A DNA stretch of 64,000 nucleotides from Blastomyces gilchristii SLH14081 (Eukaryota > Ascomycota > Eurotiomycetes > Onygenales > Ajellomycetaceae), in NCBI RefSeq assembly GCF_000003855.2, contig NW_003101668.1, positions 969,065 through 1,033,064 on the forward strand, in the 5' to 3' direction. Positions 36,475-49,800 of this stretch are shown here, in pieces; position 1 is the first letter of the stretch, and each line of letters starts with the position of its first letter. The position numbers were made by a program, and so were the translations under genes. The notes under the pieces were generated by a model. The model was not told the DNA's origin. It made no database searches and was given only the letters and a program-made list of their open reading frames with translations.

Positions 36475-36559
36475 TCTACTCTACTCTCTTTTAGTATGAA
36501 TATACAATAAAAACAACAAAAAAAGTTTAAAAACTCTTCAAAAATCACATTTATTTAAA

Positions 36560-39500
36560 ATAATATGAATAGAAACTCAAATTGCATTTATTCTTGTCTT
36601 CAAATTGCATTTGAATAAAAAGTTGATTTTATACTGCTTCAGAAGCCGAATTTTGATGCTGAGTAAAAATATGTCATTTCTCATTCAAGCTACTACTGCT
36701 TTTTACCTCAAAAGTCTGAGATAAAGTCAAGAGTAGTGATCTATGAAAGAAAGAGATCAAGATATTAATTTAATCTAAGATTTGATATCATGTCTGACCC
36801 TGATATTCTGGTGGGTGATATTATAGATAAAGAAAATGAGTTTGATACTATACAGCTCATAAATATCTATAATGAAAAGTCATTGAAGAAAAATAACAAT
36901 ATCTGAACAATTGATAGAGAATTTCTGAACATAACTTCATCAAGAAACTCTATAATTGTAGGAGATTTCAATGCACATCATCTCTGATGAAATTCAGAAT
37001 GCAAGAGAGCAGTGAGAGCTGATAATCTAGTTGAATAAACCTTTGAGTATTCAATAGATTTGATTAATAAGTCTGATTAACAAACATTCTTTAGAAAAGA
37101 CATGAAACAGAAATCTATTATAGATCTAATCTTCATGTCACAAAATCTAATGAAAAGAAGACTTGTAAACTGGTTTATTAATTCAAATGAGACATCAGAA
37201 TCAGATCATGAGATTATTCAATTTAAGATTGAACTGAGTGAAAAACAAATGAGTGAAAATCCTCTTCTCTCTAATCAGTTTAACTTTGAAAAAGCTGATT
37301 GAAAAGCAGTTAAAGAAAGTATAAAACTGTTAAAATCTGAAAGACAGAATGAGCTATATTGAAATTCTGATCAAGATATCTCAAATGAAATACTTGAGAA
37401 TAGAGTGAAGCTTATTACATCTATTATTCTAACAAGTGTTAGAGATAATATTTCAAAGAGAAAATCTTCTGAGTATTCAAAATCTTGATGAAATAAGAAT
37501 ATCTCATCTAAAAGAAAAGAATTAGCTACTGCTAGAAGAGATTGAAAGAATGATGTAATATCTAATGAAGAGTTCAAAGCTATCAGAAATGAATATTTTT
37601 CAGATATTAAAAAAGCTAAAACAGACTGCTGGAATAAATTTCTTGAAGAAGCATAAGAAAAGAAAGTTTTTAAAGCTTTTAACTATACTAAAACAAGAAG
37701 TGTAGCAAAACTTCCAATCTTAGAATATAAGTTTCAGAATGAATCATATACAGCAAACTCTTTTGAGAAAAAATATCAAGCTTTTATAAGAACTCTCTTT
37801 CAATACTCATCAGATTCAGATTCAGAGGAAGAGAATATATCACTTCTTAACTATATTGATGAAAATGACTGGGAATGATCTGATCTTACTCAAGATGAAT
37901 TAGAGTCAGCTATTTTCTCAAGTTCAGTTAAGACTGCTGCAGGACCTGATTCAATTAATCACTTGATTATTCAAAATACATACTCCTACTTAAAGAATGA
38001 ATATTTTGAGCTCTTTTTCAATCTCTTGAAAAATGAATATCATTCTGAATGCTGGAGAGAAGCCACTGGAGTGATTCTTGTAAAGCCTAATAGAAAAACT
38101 TCAATTTCTAAGTCATATAGAGTAATATCTCTATTGAACTGTCTAGAAAAGGTTTTAGAAAAGATAATAGCTACTTGACTATCTTTTATAAGCTCTGTCA
38201 GTAATTCTCTTTTATTCAGTGAATAAATGAGAGATAGAAAACAGTGTTCTGTAATTGACACTGTTCTCTCAGTTATTCATGATATTCAAATAGCAAAGCA
38301 TGAAGATCTGGTCTCAACTGCAGTTTTTATTGATATAAAAGAAGCATTTGATCATGTTTCAAAGTCAAAGCTAATTCAGACATTGAAGATGTTAAAACTG
38401 TCACTTTCTCTAATAAAATGAGTTAACTGTTTTATATCTAAAAGAATTATACAACTTTTCTTTGATGAAATGAAACAAGATAAGACTGAGATAAAAATAG
38501 AAGTATCATAAGAATCTTCAATCTCACTCATTTTATTTGCAATATACACTGCATATCTATTCAAGAATAGAAATATGAGAATAGTGAGATCTCTGAGTTA
38601 TGTGAATGATATTGATCTAGTCTACAGCTCAAAAACTATCAAAGAGAATTTGAAAGTGATTGAAGAAGCTGCAAAGAAAATCTTTGTTAGAGCAGATATC
38701 AATCAAATTCAATTTGATATGAATAAAACTGAGTTAATTCATTTCTTTCCTAGATTCAATGAGAAAGAACTGTCTCTATCTCTTTTAAATAGAGAGATTA
38801 AACTCAGTGTAAATATCAAATGATTAGAAGTATGATTAAACTCCAAGTTGAACTTTAAATATCACATTCAACAAAGAACTGTCAAGGCAGAAAGACTATT
38901 GAACAACATAATCAGACTATCAAATACAGAGAGAGATCTATTCTTCCAGGCTATGAGACAGTTATATATAGTCTGTATTACATCAGTAGCTGATTAGAAA
39001 GTTCAAGTTTGATGAAACAATCAAGAGAATTTCACTGAACTCTTTCAAAGTCTGTAAAACAGAGTCTTGAGAAGAATTCTGAGAGCATTCAAATCATCTT
39101 CTATTAAAGCAATGAAAATTGAAGCTTCAATTTCTTCTCCTGCTATTAGATTTGAAAAGGCCTGTATGAACTATGCTCTGAGAGTTATAAAGATGAGCTC
39201 AAATCATATAATCAGAGAAAGAGTCTCATCTTCATTTTCATTAATTAACTCTGGAAATGAACTGGATTGAAATAGATTTCTTGATTGAAATGAAAATGAT
39301 TCTTCAAAGAAAATGCCTTCTCAACTTTACAGACTATGCTCTCTGATTAAAAATCAATTTTCTTCTTTAAATGTTGAAAAAGTGAATCATGAGAAGTTAT
39401 CTCTCTGGAGAGAAAAGCTTGAATCTCTTATAGACTTACAAATAAGTGAACTATTAAAAGAGAAAGAATATGAACAGTATTTAAAGAGAATTTCTATAAT

Positions 39501-40452
39501 CAATATAAAAGACTCTATTCTGATTTATTCAGATGGCTCAAAGAATGAGAATCTGAATAGATTAGGTGCAGGCATTGCTTATACTGAAGATAATATCAAT
39601 TTTATCTCAGATTTCTGGAATCTAGGCTGTGAATCTGAAGTCTTTGATGCTGAACTATTTGCAATAGTGAAAGCTTTCAAACTCATAGAAATAAAATCTC
39701 ATAAAAGAGGAAATAGTTTGAAAGAGGCATGAATATTCTCTGATAGTCAAGCTGCTTTAAAAAGACTTAGAAATAGTCAGATTCATAATGATCAAATGAA
39801 TCTTGAACTGATCTTAAACTCTGTTTTGAAAATTCAAAAGAGAAGAACATCAAAGATGATAATTCATTTACACTGGGTTTCTGCTCATATGAATATTCAT
39901 GGCAATGAATTGGCTGATTCAGCTGTGAAAAAGAGTGCAGAATTAAGCAGATCTATTTAAAAAGTTGTGTTCTGGTCTTTTATAAAGAGAAAAATAAAAG
40001 AATCTTGTTTAGACAAGTGAAATGAAAGCTGGCAGAAATAAAAGAAGAGTATACATTATTCAAGATTTGAAACAAAACCCAAGTGGAAATCTTGTTCAAT
40101 TAAATGTAAAAAGAAAATATTCTCATCTATAATACAGCTGAAACTAGGACATGGCTATTTCAAATCTTTTATACAAAGATTTGATGATAGATTTGACTCA
40201 ATAGAATGCTCATTCTGCAATGCAAATGAGAATCCTGAGCATATTGTAATACACTGTGTGTTATACAATAGTCTCAGAGTCAGATTGAAAGAGAAGTATG
40301 ATCTAAATCAATTAAATATGAGATTCTTATTCTCAACTGAGACAGGAATTAAATATTTAATAGACTTTCTATCAGAAACTCAAGCAGCTACAAGAAAATG
40401 GCTAAATTCAGAATTATCTGAATATGAAGAGAAGGAAATCAATCAGATATAG
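36560..40452 (+). pseudogene. LINE ORF2, endonuclease-reverse transcriptase-RNase H (mutated)
   Basis: The endonuclease shows IIVGDFNAHH, SIIDLIFMS and SDHEIIQF (about 36955-37230). The reverse transcriptase runs from AAGPDSINHLIIQ (about 37938) through VFIDIKEAFDHVS (catalytic Asp block) to SYVNDIDLVYSS, where the usual Y-x-D-D has become Y-V-N-D (about 38597). RNase H has ILIYSDGSKNE, DAELFAIVKA, FSDSQAALK and HWVSAHMNIHGNELAD (39520-39930). The C-terminus carries CSFCNANENPEHIVIHC (about 40210). The frame ends with TAG 40450-40452. The start is not fixed because the first stretch is badly damaged. Stops inside conserved motifs are TGA where the family has Trp, and the Asp-to-Asn change is a G-to-A change. 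The product is non-functional. Confidence 0.88.
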
Positions 40453-41589
40453 TCTGTTAAAACAGTTATATACTATCTTTTAATAATTTGTTTTGTTACA
40501 GTCTTTCTTTACTTTATCTTTTCCTTTCAATTTCTTTCTATCTATCTATTTAATGTGTCTATCTTTAAGACTGTGTTCTCTTTTCCTTTGTCATGATATT
40601 GTTAAATGGTTTCAAAGTATCAGAAGATGTTAAAACACTGCAATTTGTAAACAGTTTTTGTATTCTGGGCTGGAATTTTCTGATTTTGCATATCTGAAAT
40701 TGATGAATGTATAATAGTTAACTTTACAGATATAGAAAAAACCCTGAGAACTAAAAGTTCTCAGATAGATGTCATAGTCTCTGACTGCATACATCTATAA
40801 TTGAAGAAGAATAATAATAATAATAATAATAAAAATCACTTAATATAATATTGAATCTGTGAATATTTATAACTTTGATAAGAAAGAATTTCTATTAGAA
40901 CTTATTCACACTCTTAAATATATTATATTAATTACTTTACTCAAATAAGGCTATATAATAGATATCAGTCAGAATAACAGTCAAGAATTCATAACACTAT
41001 TTATCTCAATTTATATAGATAAAACTTCACTTTCATCTACTCTTATATATTAAGAAGAATCAAGAGATATATAAGATACTTAACTAAAGAATTTTAATAG
41101 TGAAAAGAATCAGATCTACTTTACTACTTTAATCAATGAATAAAGTAATAATAAATATAAATTAATATGATTAAAGAAGATCTTTAAATCTCTTATAAAA
41201 AAGAAAGCAGAATATAAATATAGACTTCTTATATTAGATAGTTACTTCTCTTATATTAATATAACATTTATTAATTACACAGATTATTATCAGATTCTAT
41301 TTACTATCTTTTTTTCTTATTCTACACACTGATTACAGTTACTAGATATTGAAATATTTGAATTATTAAGTAAATCATACTTCCATCAACTGAATAAACA
41401 GATGAGAACTGAAATAAGATTTATACATACTATAAAGAGGTCTTTTTAACAGCTATATAATACTGTATAAAAGAAAGCAGTTACATCTTCAAATATTATA
41501 TCTATATTTACTACTACTAGTCTATATCTATTCAATTCAGAATAGATTCTTAAAAAGCTTGTAATACAGTCTTATATTCTCTCAGATAT

Positions 41590-42133
41590 TGTCATGCCTC
41601 TGACCGTGCCAAGGCCCCGCTGCGGTTCCGCACGGCTCATCACTTCTCTGTGAATGATTTCATTCATTCTGCAGGTCATTCAAACCGGTTTTCAATCACT
41701 CTATAACATCATTTGAATATATTATAGAAAGATCTGATTGATAAATATGAGAACTTCACTTCTATATAAGATCAGCAGATTACTCTTTCTTAGCAGTGAG
41801 ACACTGCTGAGGTATCACTTCAGCTATTCTTACTTATGAAATAAAAGAAGAGTATTCACTCATTGTCTATATAGAATAGCTAGATGCTGACTTCTTATTA
41901 AAGAAGTCAGTGATTCATTTTTCTTCTACTAAAATATATATAAGAGTTACTGCATTTCTCATACAATTTTCTTAGTATACTAAGTATTATATCTGTGATA
42001 TTCTCATGATAATTCTGTAGTCTACAAGCTCACTATTTAAGCAAGATAGTCAAGTTCACTTATATAACTTCTTAAATAACTATCTCTATATAACACTGCT
42101 GACTAGTCACTGCTTCAGTTTCATTATATTACA
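41590..42133 (+). repeat. Gypsy-1 5' LTR
   Basis: 544 bp. Its first about 110 bp keep CpG and CC (TGACCGTGCCAAGGCCCCGC), whereas the same stretch of the right LTR is mutated; the rest of both is AT-rich. It ends ATATTACA. Immediately after it ATTCAAA and TTTGAAT (42134-42168) form a hairpin where a primer-binding site would be expected. Confidence 0.88.
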
Positions 42134-42262
42134 ATTCAAATCACTTAATCTGATTATAAGTTTGAATCAGTCAAGCTCTAACAGACTGATATAATCTTAT
42201 ATACTTATACTAAGACTGATCTGATTTCACTCTCTGAGAGAAACTTCATATCATTCTCTAGA

Positions 42263-45200
42263 GTGTATACATTTCTATCTCAGCAGAAATCTGAGATTTC
42301 TGAATCTGCTATATACTTTAATATAAGTTCTTCAATCACTCTGTTATCACTGCAGCCTCTACACACCTACATCTATTATAAAGATAGAGAGATTAAGATC
42401 AGAGATTCTCTGAATTATAAGAGAAATATATTATCTGAATTTCACAGCTTCACTCATACTCTTGAATGAAAATTTCACCTTAATCTGAGTCAGTTTAATA
42501 CTCATGAGATATGAGTAATATACACTGTCAATCTTCTTGAAGACATCTCTGTGACTACTTAAGTTATTAAGAAGAGAGAGCTTGAGCATACTAATATTAT
42601 TATAACTTGAGAAGAATTCAAGAACTTTCTATTAAATTAAATTAAAGATTACTGTAATTACAGCTTCATGACAGTACAGCAGTTCAAGTCATTATATTAA
42701 TAAGATAATGAGAATTCTTTCAATTTCAATGTAAGATTTGAAGAATATTAAGAGAAATTAACTGATAATTTGAATTAATTAAAGACATAGCTTTATCTTA
42801 TAAAGCTGACTCACAAGGTGTGAACAATGATATTATAGTATCAGAGTTTATTAATCAATTACACTGAGCTTGTTAACTTAATTTCTCAGATCTATTTGAA
42901 TAATCAATACTTTAAGAAAAAGATTAATAAGATCTCTTCTAAGTAATCAATAATAAGATCTAAATAATACTATAACAGCTCTAGTATAGAGAAAGTAAAG
43001 AAGAATTTTAAGTATTTTAATTCTTCACTCACTGTAAAGAAATATTAAAAAAGATTTGATAAAGATCTCTATTTTAACTGCAGAGTTAGTAATCACTATA
43101 CTAGTAATTACAAGAAGTCAAAGAAGAAAAGAAATTAAGAAAATATCTTCTCAAAGTTAACTCTTCTTCTAATAAATGTATTCATAGAAGATAAAGAAGA
43201 GAAAGAAATAAAGAATTAATAATTCTCATATCTCTAAGTTTATATTATAATTATAATGAATACTCTGAATGAGAAGATATTAGTAAGATGTCTACTTAAC
43301 TTCAGAATAAATACTAACTTTATATTCTATTTCTTTTCTCTAATGAAGAGTTGAAAGAAGATAGATCTGTCTGATTATATGAAATTTACTGATGAAATGA
43401 AATATCACTATTTTAACATAATTCAAGTGAAGTGTATAATTACAGACTTAGAAGAAATCTTTAAGAAAAGCAGTCTGTTTCTTTATACAGTTAATATCAT
43501 AGATAAGAACATTATTCTAGATTTCTTATAATTAAGAGAAAACAATTCTCTTATTAACTGAGTTACTTAGATGTGACAGTACTGTCTCACTAATGAAGAG
43601 ACAGTAATAGAGAAATCTGAAGAGTTTTATTAGAAGAATCTTGAGAAAAAGATAGAGTTAATATACTATGTAATAGATGACTGAGACTTAAGAATAGATG
43701 AAGAAGTGATTATCTTCACTGTAAGACTAGCAGCAGTATCTGTTATTAAAGATGAATATATATAATATCTCTTTATAGATTATAAGAATGTCTTTTTAGA
43801 AAGAAAAGCAGTGAAGTTTTCTGATATCAAGATATAATATAAGATTTATCTTGAAGATAGTGTAACAGTATTATACAGATCTCTTTACAACTTATTTATA
43901 AAGAAATTGAATGTTCTATACAAATATCTTAAGAAAGCATAATCAAAGAACTGAATATACTTATCAAAGAGTCTGACAGAGACATCTATACTCTTTATAC
44001 TTAAGAAGAACAGTAGACTATATCTATGTGTAAACTACTGAGGTTTTAATAAGATGATAATTAAGAATTGCTATTCATTACTGTTAATTAATGAGATGAT
44101 TGATTGATTTTCTGAAGCAAGAGTGTTCTCAAAGATTGATATATAGAATATCTATCATAGAATCAGAGTTAATGAAGATGATGTTTGAAAAATGACTTTT
44201 CATATCAAGTATAGTAATTTTAAATATCTTGTTTTATCTTTTAATCTCTGTAACACTTCAGTCATCTTTCAGATCTATATAAATAAGATGCTGTGAGACC
44301 TTGTCAATGTCTTCTGTATAGTATACTTAAATAACATTCTAATCTTCTCAAAAACAGAGAAAGAACATAATATTCATATTTAACAAGTATTAAGTTACTT
44401 AAGACAGTATTAACTCTATGTAAACACTGAAAAATACTCATTCTACATATAGAAGATTGATTTCTTAGATCATATTATTGAAATGAATGACATTTCAATG
44501 AACAGAAGTCAGGTCTTTATTATTAAGAACTGGTCAGTGCTGTGAATATACTGTAGAATACAGATATTTGTAGAATTTGTGAATTTCTACAGATAAATTA
44601 TCTATATATATTCATGAATTACTGCTTCTCTTACAGATCTGTTAAAGAGAAGTATGAAAGACAGAAAAATAAGACTGTTTACTCTCACTCAAGACACTGC
44701 ACAGATATTTACAGAATTAAAATAAGCTTTTACAGATATCACAATGCTAAATTACTTTAACTCTGACTTACTCAGTCAGTAGAAGACTGATGTATCTGAG
44801 AATGAAGTCTGTGAAATCTTTTCACAGTTGACACTGAAGATCTTTCAACATTGAAAGAATCAGAGAATAATAATTTCTGAGAATACAGATAATGAAATAT
44901 CTGTGAGAGAAGACTTTTTCACAGAGTCTATAAGATATTATAAATAAAGATCAGTGATCTTCTTCTTCAAGAAGTTATCACTCATACAGAGAAGATATAA
45001 TACTTATAATTAAGAGATATTAGTAATTATTGAATTCTTTAAGATCTGATGATATTATCTTCAGAGTAGTAAGTACTCAGTACAAGTTCTCACTGATTAT
45101 ATAAATCTGCATTACTTCTTGATAATAAAGAGCTTGACAGAATATCAAGCCAGGTGAGCAAAGCTGCTTTCAGAGTATAATTTCTATATTTGATACTATT

Positions 45201-46577
45201 CAGATCAGCTTAATCTCACTGATGTACTGTCTAGACAGTCTGATTATAATATTATTAATACAGAGAAGAATTCTATAAAAGAATCTCTGTCATCACTGCA
45301 GAAGAAGCTGGCTGCAGAAGATTGAGATTCTCTGAAGCTTGAGAATAATACTAATAAGATAGCTGTATAACTCAGTATAGAAGATGAAAGAAAACTCAGA
45401 TCTCTGCAAAAGACTGATACTGAAGATTATAAGCTTCTTATATTATATTTTACTATTATTGAATTGACAAAGAATGAAACAGTCTACAATCTTTTAACTT
45501 AACTACTTTTGAAATTCATTGATAAGTTATAGAAGAGGAATATCTCTACTATAGCTTAAATTCAGAAGTTGAAGAAGAAAGAATTCAGTTTAAACTTAAA
45601 AGAGACAGACTCTGAGTAGAGTAGTACTGCTAAGAAATCAAGTCACTGATAACTAGAGAAATATAAATCTCTACTGCTGAATAATTCAGTCTTCATCTCT
45701 CATAGCAGAACAGTGTATCAGAAGTTATTAAGAATTCATTATAAATGATTTTTATACAGAATACTTCAGGTTAGAGAAGACTGAGAAGCTTCTAAAATAT
45801 AAATATATTTAAGACAAGCTTTAGATAGATATTAAAGAGTATATTAAGACTTATAATATCTATCAAAGAATAAAGATTCTGCAGTATAAGTAATACAGTG
45901 AGTTGATACTACTACCTGTTTTAAAGAGCTCATAGTAGAATCTATTGATGAATTTCATAGTTAATCTACTGAAGTTAATAAGAGTTCAAGAATATGACTC
46001 AATTTTAATCATTGTTAATTACTTCACAAAGATGATTAAATATATTTCTACATTTAAAAAGATTAAAGTCTCTGAATTAACTGACCTGTTTTTAAATATT
46101 ATCATTTATAATCACAGTACTCTGAGATTATTAATAACAGATTAAGAATTCCTCTTCATCAGTAAATACTGATCAGCTTTTTACTATTATCTTATAATAA
46201 GACATCTTCTCAGCACTGCATTTCATCTGCAGACAGATGATCAGACTAAACACTAGAATCAGACATTAGAATAGCGTCTTTAAGTGTTCTATTTATATTA
46301 TCAGAATAATTGACTCAAACATCTTCTAATCACTGAATTCATATATAATAATGCAAAGAATGTAATCTTAAAAGTATCTTCTTTCTATACTTATTATGAA
46401 TATAATTCTTCATTACTCAGTGATATCACAGATAATATTTTAAAAGAAGAAATACACAGTCAGAATATTGAATAGATACAGAGAACAGAGTATCTCTCAG
46501 TATTAAAAGTAAAAGTGAGATTGAAACTTTTGAATAAAATTTATAAGTAGACAGTGAAAAGCATTCACTGCACTTAG
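42263..46577 (+). pseudogene. Gypsy-1 gag-pol, part 1 (gag to integrase)
   Basis: Gag-like frame near 42263-42470 and onwards, with a damaged zinc knuckle (CRVSNHYTSNY) near 43080. The reverse transcriptase is clear at about 43980-44560: SRLYLCVNY then a TGA for Trp, SEARVFSKIDI, and VYLNNILIFS where YLDDILIFS is expected (about 44320). RNase H-like sequence occupies about 44720-45250. The integrase has its zinc-binding start near 45725 and the core from 45940: MNFIVNLLKLI, ILIIVNYFTKMIKYI (first Asp region, Asp to Asn), and TAFHLQTDDQT (about 46221). The coding region breaks off at 46577 where Gypsy-2 enters and resumes at 53838. All domains contain stops, mostly TGA. Confidence 0.85.
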
Positions 46578-46835
46578 TGTAAGAATAAGTACTCGCAGGC
46601 GATTATTCAGGTGTTTGCAGCTTGGTGTGATATATACTGTTAACTACTAGAAGTATTCACAGTAGAAAGATAAAATGTAGAGATTAAATGTATAATAGCA
46701 TTCAAGCTGAGTTATGAATAGTATTCACAAACTTCAGTCTATATAGTTGTATGTAGTCAAGGGCTGCTAACTCTATTAATTACATAAGAGATAGAAATAG
46801 AGATAAAGAATTCACAAGAAGCAGAATTTCTTATA
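46578..46835 (-). repeat. Gypsy-2 LTR (left in window, 3' of the element)
   Basis: 258 bp, TGTAAG...TTTCTTATA. It differs from the other LTR only by C/T and G/A exchanges in both directions, so each copy has been mutated since insertion. Confidence 0.9.
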
Positions 46836-49800
46836 TATCTCTTCCTCTCTAAGACTTCATCTGTGAAGTCTTTCACTGAGTGACTTCATAGAATTAGCTC
46901 AGCACTGCAGTGATACTCACTAAAAACTCTTCATATCTATAAAAAATCTCAGTGAGGAAAAATCTCTTATTACTGTAAAGAAAAAAGAGTCTATTACTTA
47001 GTTTCTTATTTCATGAGATTCTTTATAATTTACAGATTCTTCTGTAACTATCATACAGATTCATCTCACATCTTTTATACAGAAGAGTTTTAATTAACTC
47101 TCAATCATTTTCATGAGATTCTTGTATAATCATTACACAGATTCATCTCACAGATGAATTACTCTCTGTGAGATTATTCTTACTAAAGAGAAGTATTCAT
47201 GAGTTAATCTTTCACTCATTCTTATAAATCATTGTTCTTTAACACTGTAGAATTATGAAGAAATTTTTCATTCTTTCATTAACTCTATAGAATTGTAGAA
47301 TTAAGATATCTACAGTCTGCAATCACTCTTTATAATTATATAAAAGGATTCAGATCTGTAATTTACAATCACTCTTTATTTACTAGAGTGATCTGACTAT
47401 TCTGTGAAATTACTCACAGTGTAAACAAATCTCTTTAGAGTAGTATAAATATCTCAGATCTGTCTATAAAATCTTATCTTCTTTTTTCTTTTTCTATAAC
47501 AGCTTTCATTCTCACAAACTGTGAGTATTCTTATTCATTCATAAAGTGTTTTTATTCAGATGACAGAGAGAGAGTGTTTCTAACAATATTTATATATTAA
47601 TTCAAGAACTTCTTAAGAATAAAAATTTTTTTAATTTCAATATCTTTATAAATAATATCTGACTGTTGTCAAGCTTCTTATGAATATCTCTGTGATTTCT
47701 CTAATCACTTTTTATCAGTTAGTGAAGTAGAGACATCACTGCTTATAACAGTGTCTTCACTCTTTTCAGCTCTGTCATCACATCTGATCTTCAGGTCAGT
47801 GACTAACTTTATATCTTCTTCAGATCAGTCTCTGACTCTAAGCAGTGTAGTTCTGCTCTTTACTATAAGTCTCTCTGTATGTAATTTCTTACAGATTCTA
47901 GCTGATAGTTCTTATAAAGCTCTCAGTGTTATCAGTGTCTTCTGCAGCTCTGCAGACCTATGATCACTCTCTTTCTACTCACACAATCTCTGATCAGATA
48001 TATACAAATATGTCTAGGTTTTCTATCAATGATTCTTACACTGCAGCGCATTTCTGCAATCTCATTATTAATAAGAGATAAGTCTCTGAGTACTTACAAA
48101 ATCAAGATAATCAAGATAATGCAAATATTATGAATTTATAATAAGAGTTGATCTGAGCAGATAAGTTCTCTCTTCACATCTCAATTATTTTCAGACTGAA
48201 TACTTCAGTATAACTGAGAAAATGAATACAGCTTTGTAAGAGATATCTGATCACACATATAGATAGTCAGCTCTCAAGATTCTGTCACAACTGTGTACAC
48301 TCTGATGTTCAGCTTCTCTGAAGTCTGTGTATTTTTAACAGTCTTTATATCAAATATAACAATTGTCTGTATTACAGATATAATACTCTCTGCTTCTTTA
48401 AAGAGAGAAATTGATAGTTGTGAGAGAGTTGAATATTATAGATATTAAGAATGTAGGTATAAGTTTTCTTTATTTTTTCTTTATTAGTCTGTAAATTGTG
48501 TTCACAGCTCTGTTTTTATTTTCTTGTTTTTTTAACTTTAATAAGAATATGATTTCTTCTTCTCTTTATATATACTGTGAACTGTTTATTTCAGTAGAAA
48601 CTCATTATCTTATAGACTAGAATTTATAAATAATAGTATTAATATCTTTATTATAATCAGATTCTTAGTGAAGACTGCATTATTCTGACTTATCAGAATT
48701 TATAGTATAAAAGTCATGTCTCAGCTTCTATAGATGTCTTATCTGCTCAGATCATTCTTAAGTGAACTTATTTATCTTATCAGAATATTCTTATCACTGA
48801 ATCTTGAATCAGAGCTTATAATCTTACTTCTCTGAGTTAATAATCTCTTTAATCTGATATTCTCTTTCACTCTCTAATACTTTATAAATAGAGTGATGAG
48901 TCATAGAATTCTCTTCTAAGAATTCCTTATATTCACAGAGTAAAGAGATATAAAAAATATTATATATCTATAACTCAGATGACAGTTTCAATCTATAGAA
49001 CTATGAGTTAATTTTCTTTACAATTTTATAAGACTCTATCTGTAAGAGATTCAGCTTCTTACTAGATCTCTATATAGTGATATTTTCTAGACTTAGTCAG
49101 ACTCTATCATCTTTCTTAAAACTCTTTATAATATACTTAAAGTTATAGTATCTCTTCTGATACTCTTGAATCTTTCTCAAGAATTCACAGACTTTCTTCT
49201 GAATATTCTGAATTCTCTCAGTCTGTTCACAGATATTATCACACTCTATAGTATACTCTTGCAGATTCATTAAGATTATCTACAGATAAGTCTCAGTGAG
49301 TATCTCAAAGAGAGTTTTATCTATACTGACATGTTTTAAGTTGTTGTATATAAACTCTGTAAGTAATAATTAATGTACTCAGTTATTCTGATTATAATTA
49401 ACAAAGCACTGCAGATACTGTTTTAATATACTTATCAGGTATTCTATCTGATCATCTGTCTGTTGATAAAAAGTCATACTTAAATCTTATAAGATCTTTA
49501 GTATAGTTATCAGATCAGATCAGAACTTCTCTGTGAAGATTAATTCTCTATCTGAGATAATATTCACAGATAATTCATGCAATCAGATTATATTACAGAT
49601 AAAAATATAAGTTAAATTCTTTAACTTCAAGTTCTTACAGATGAGTATAAAGTGTGTTATCTTGATAAAGTAATTCACTATTATCAGCACACTGCTAAAG
49701 TAGATATTATATATATTCTTACTTTCAGAGAGACTTATAAGAGTATTCATTTCTAACTGTTCTCAAGATTTCTATGAGATAAGTAGAGAAGTAAGTTCTT

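Larger units (their letters stand above)
33377..40830 (+). mobile_element. Tad1-like LINE retrotransposon with (AAT)n tail
   Basis: Flanked by the 11-bp duplication AAAAATCACTT at 33366-33376 and 40831-40841, inside P2. It has a gag-like ORF1 with zinc knuckles, and an ORF2 with apurinic endonuclease, reverse transcriptase, RNase H and a C-terminal CCHC motif. It ends in (AAT)n at about 40808-40830. This layout is that of Tad1/I-group LINEs of fungi. All frames carry stops, mostly TGA for Trp. The first about 530 bp differ from the rest in composition (separate entry). Confidence 0.9.

Noticed and set aside
36560..40452. Alternative genetic code with TGA read as Trp
   Set aside because: TGA at Trp positions is confined to the AT-rich repeats and remnants; intact genes in the other half use TGG for Trp and TGA as stop (SRP72 ends in TGA).
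47751..47963. Ser-rich plus-strand ORF inside Gypsy-2
   Set aside because: It lies antisense to a mutated minus-strand element in CT-rich sequence and has no motif.
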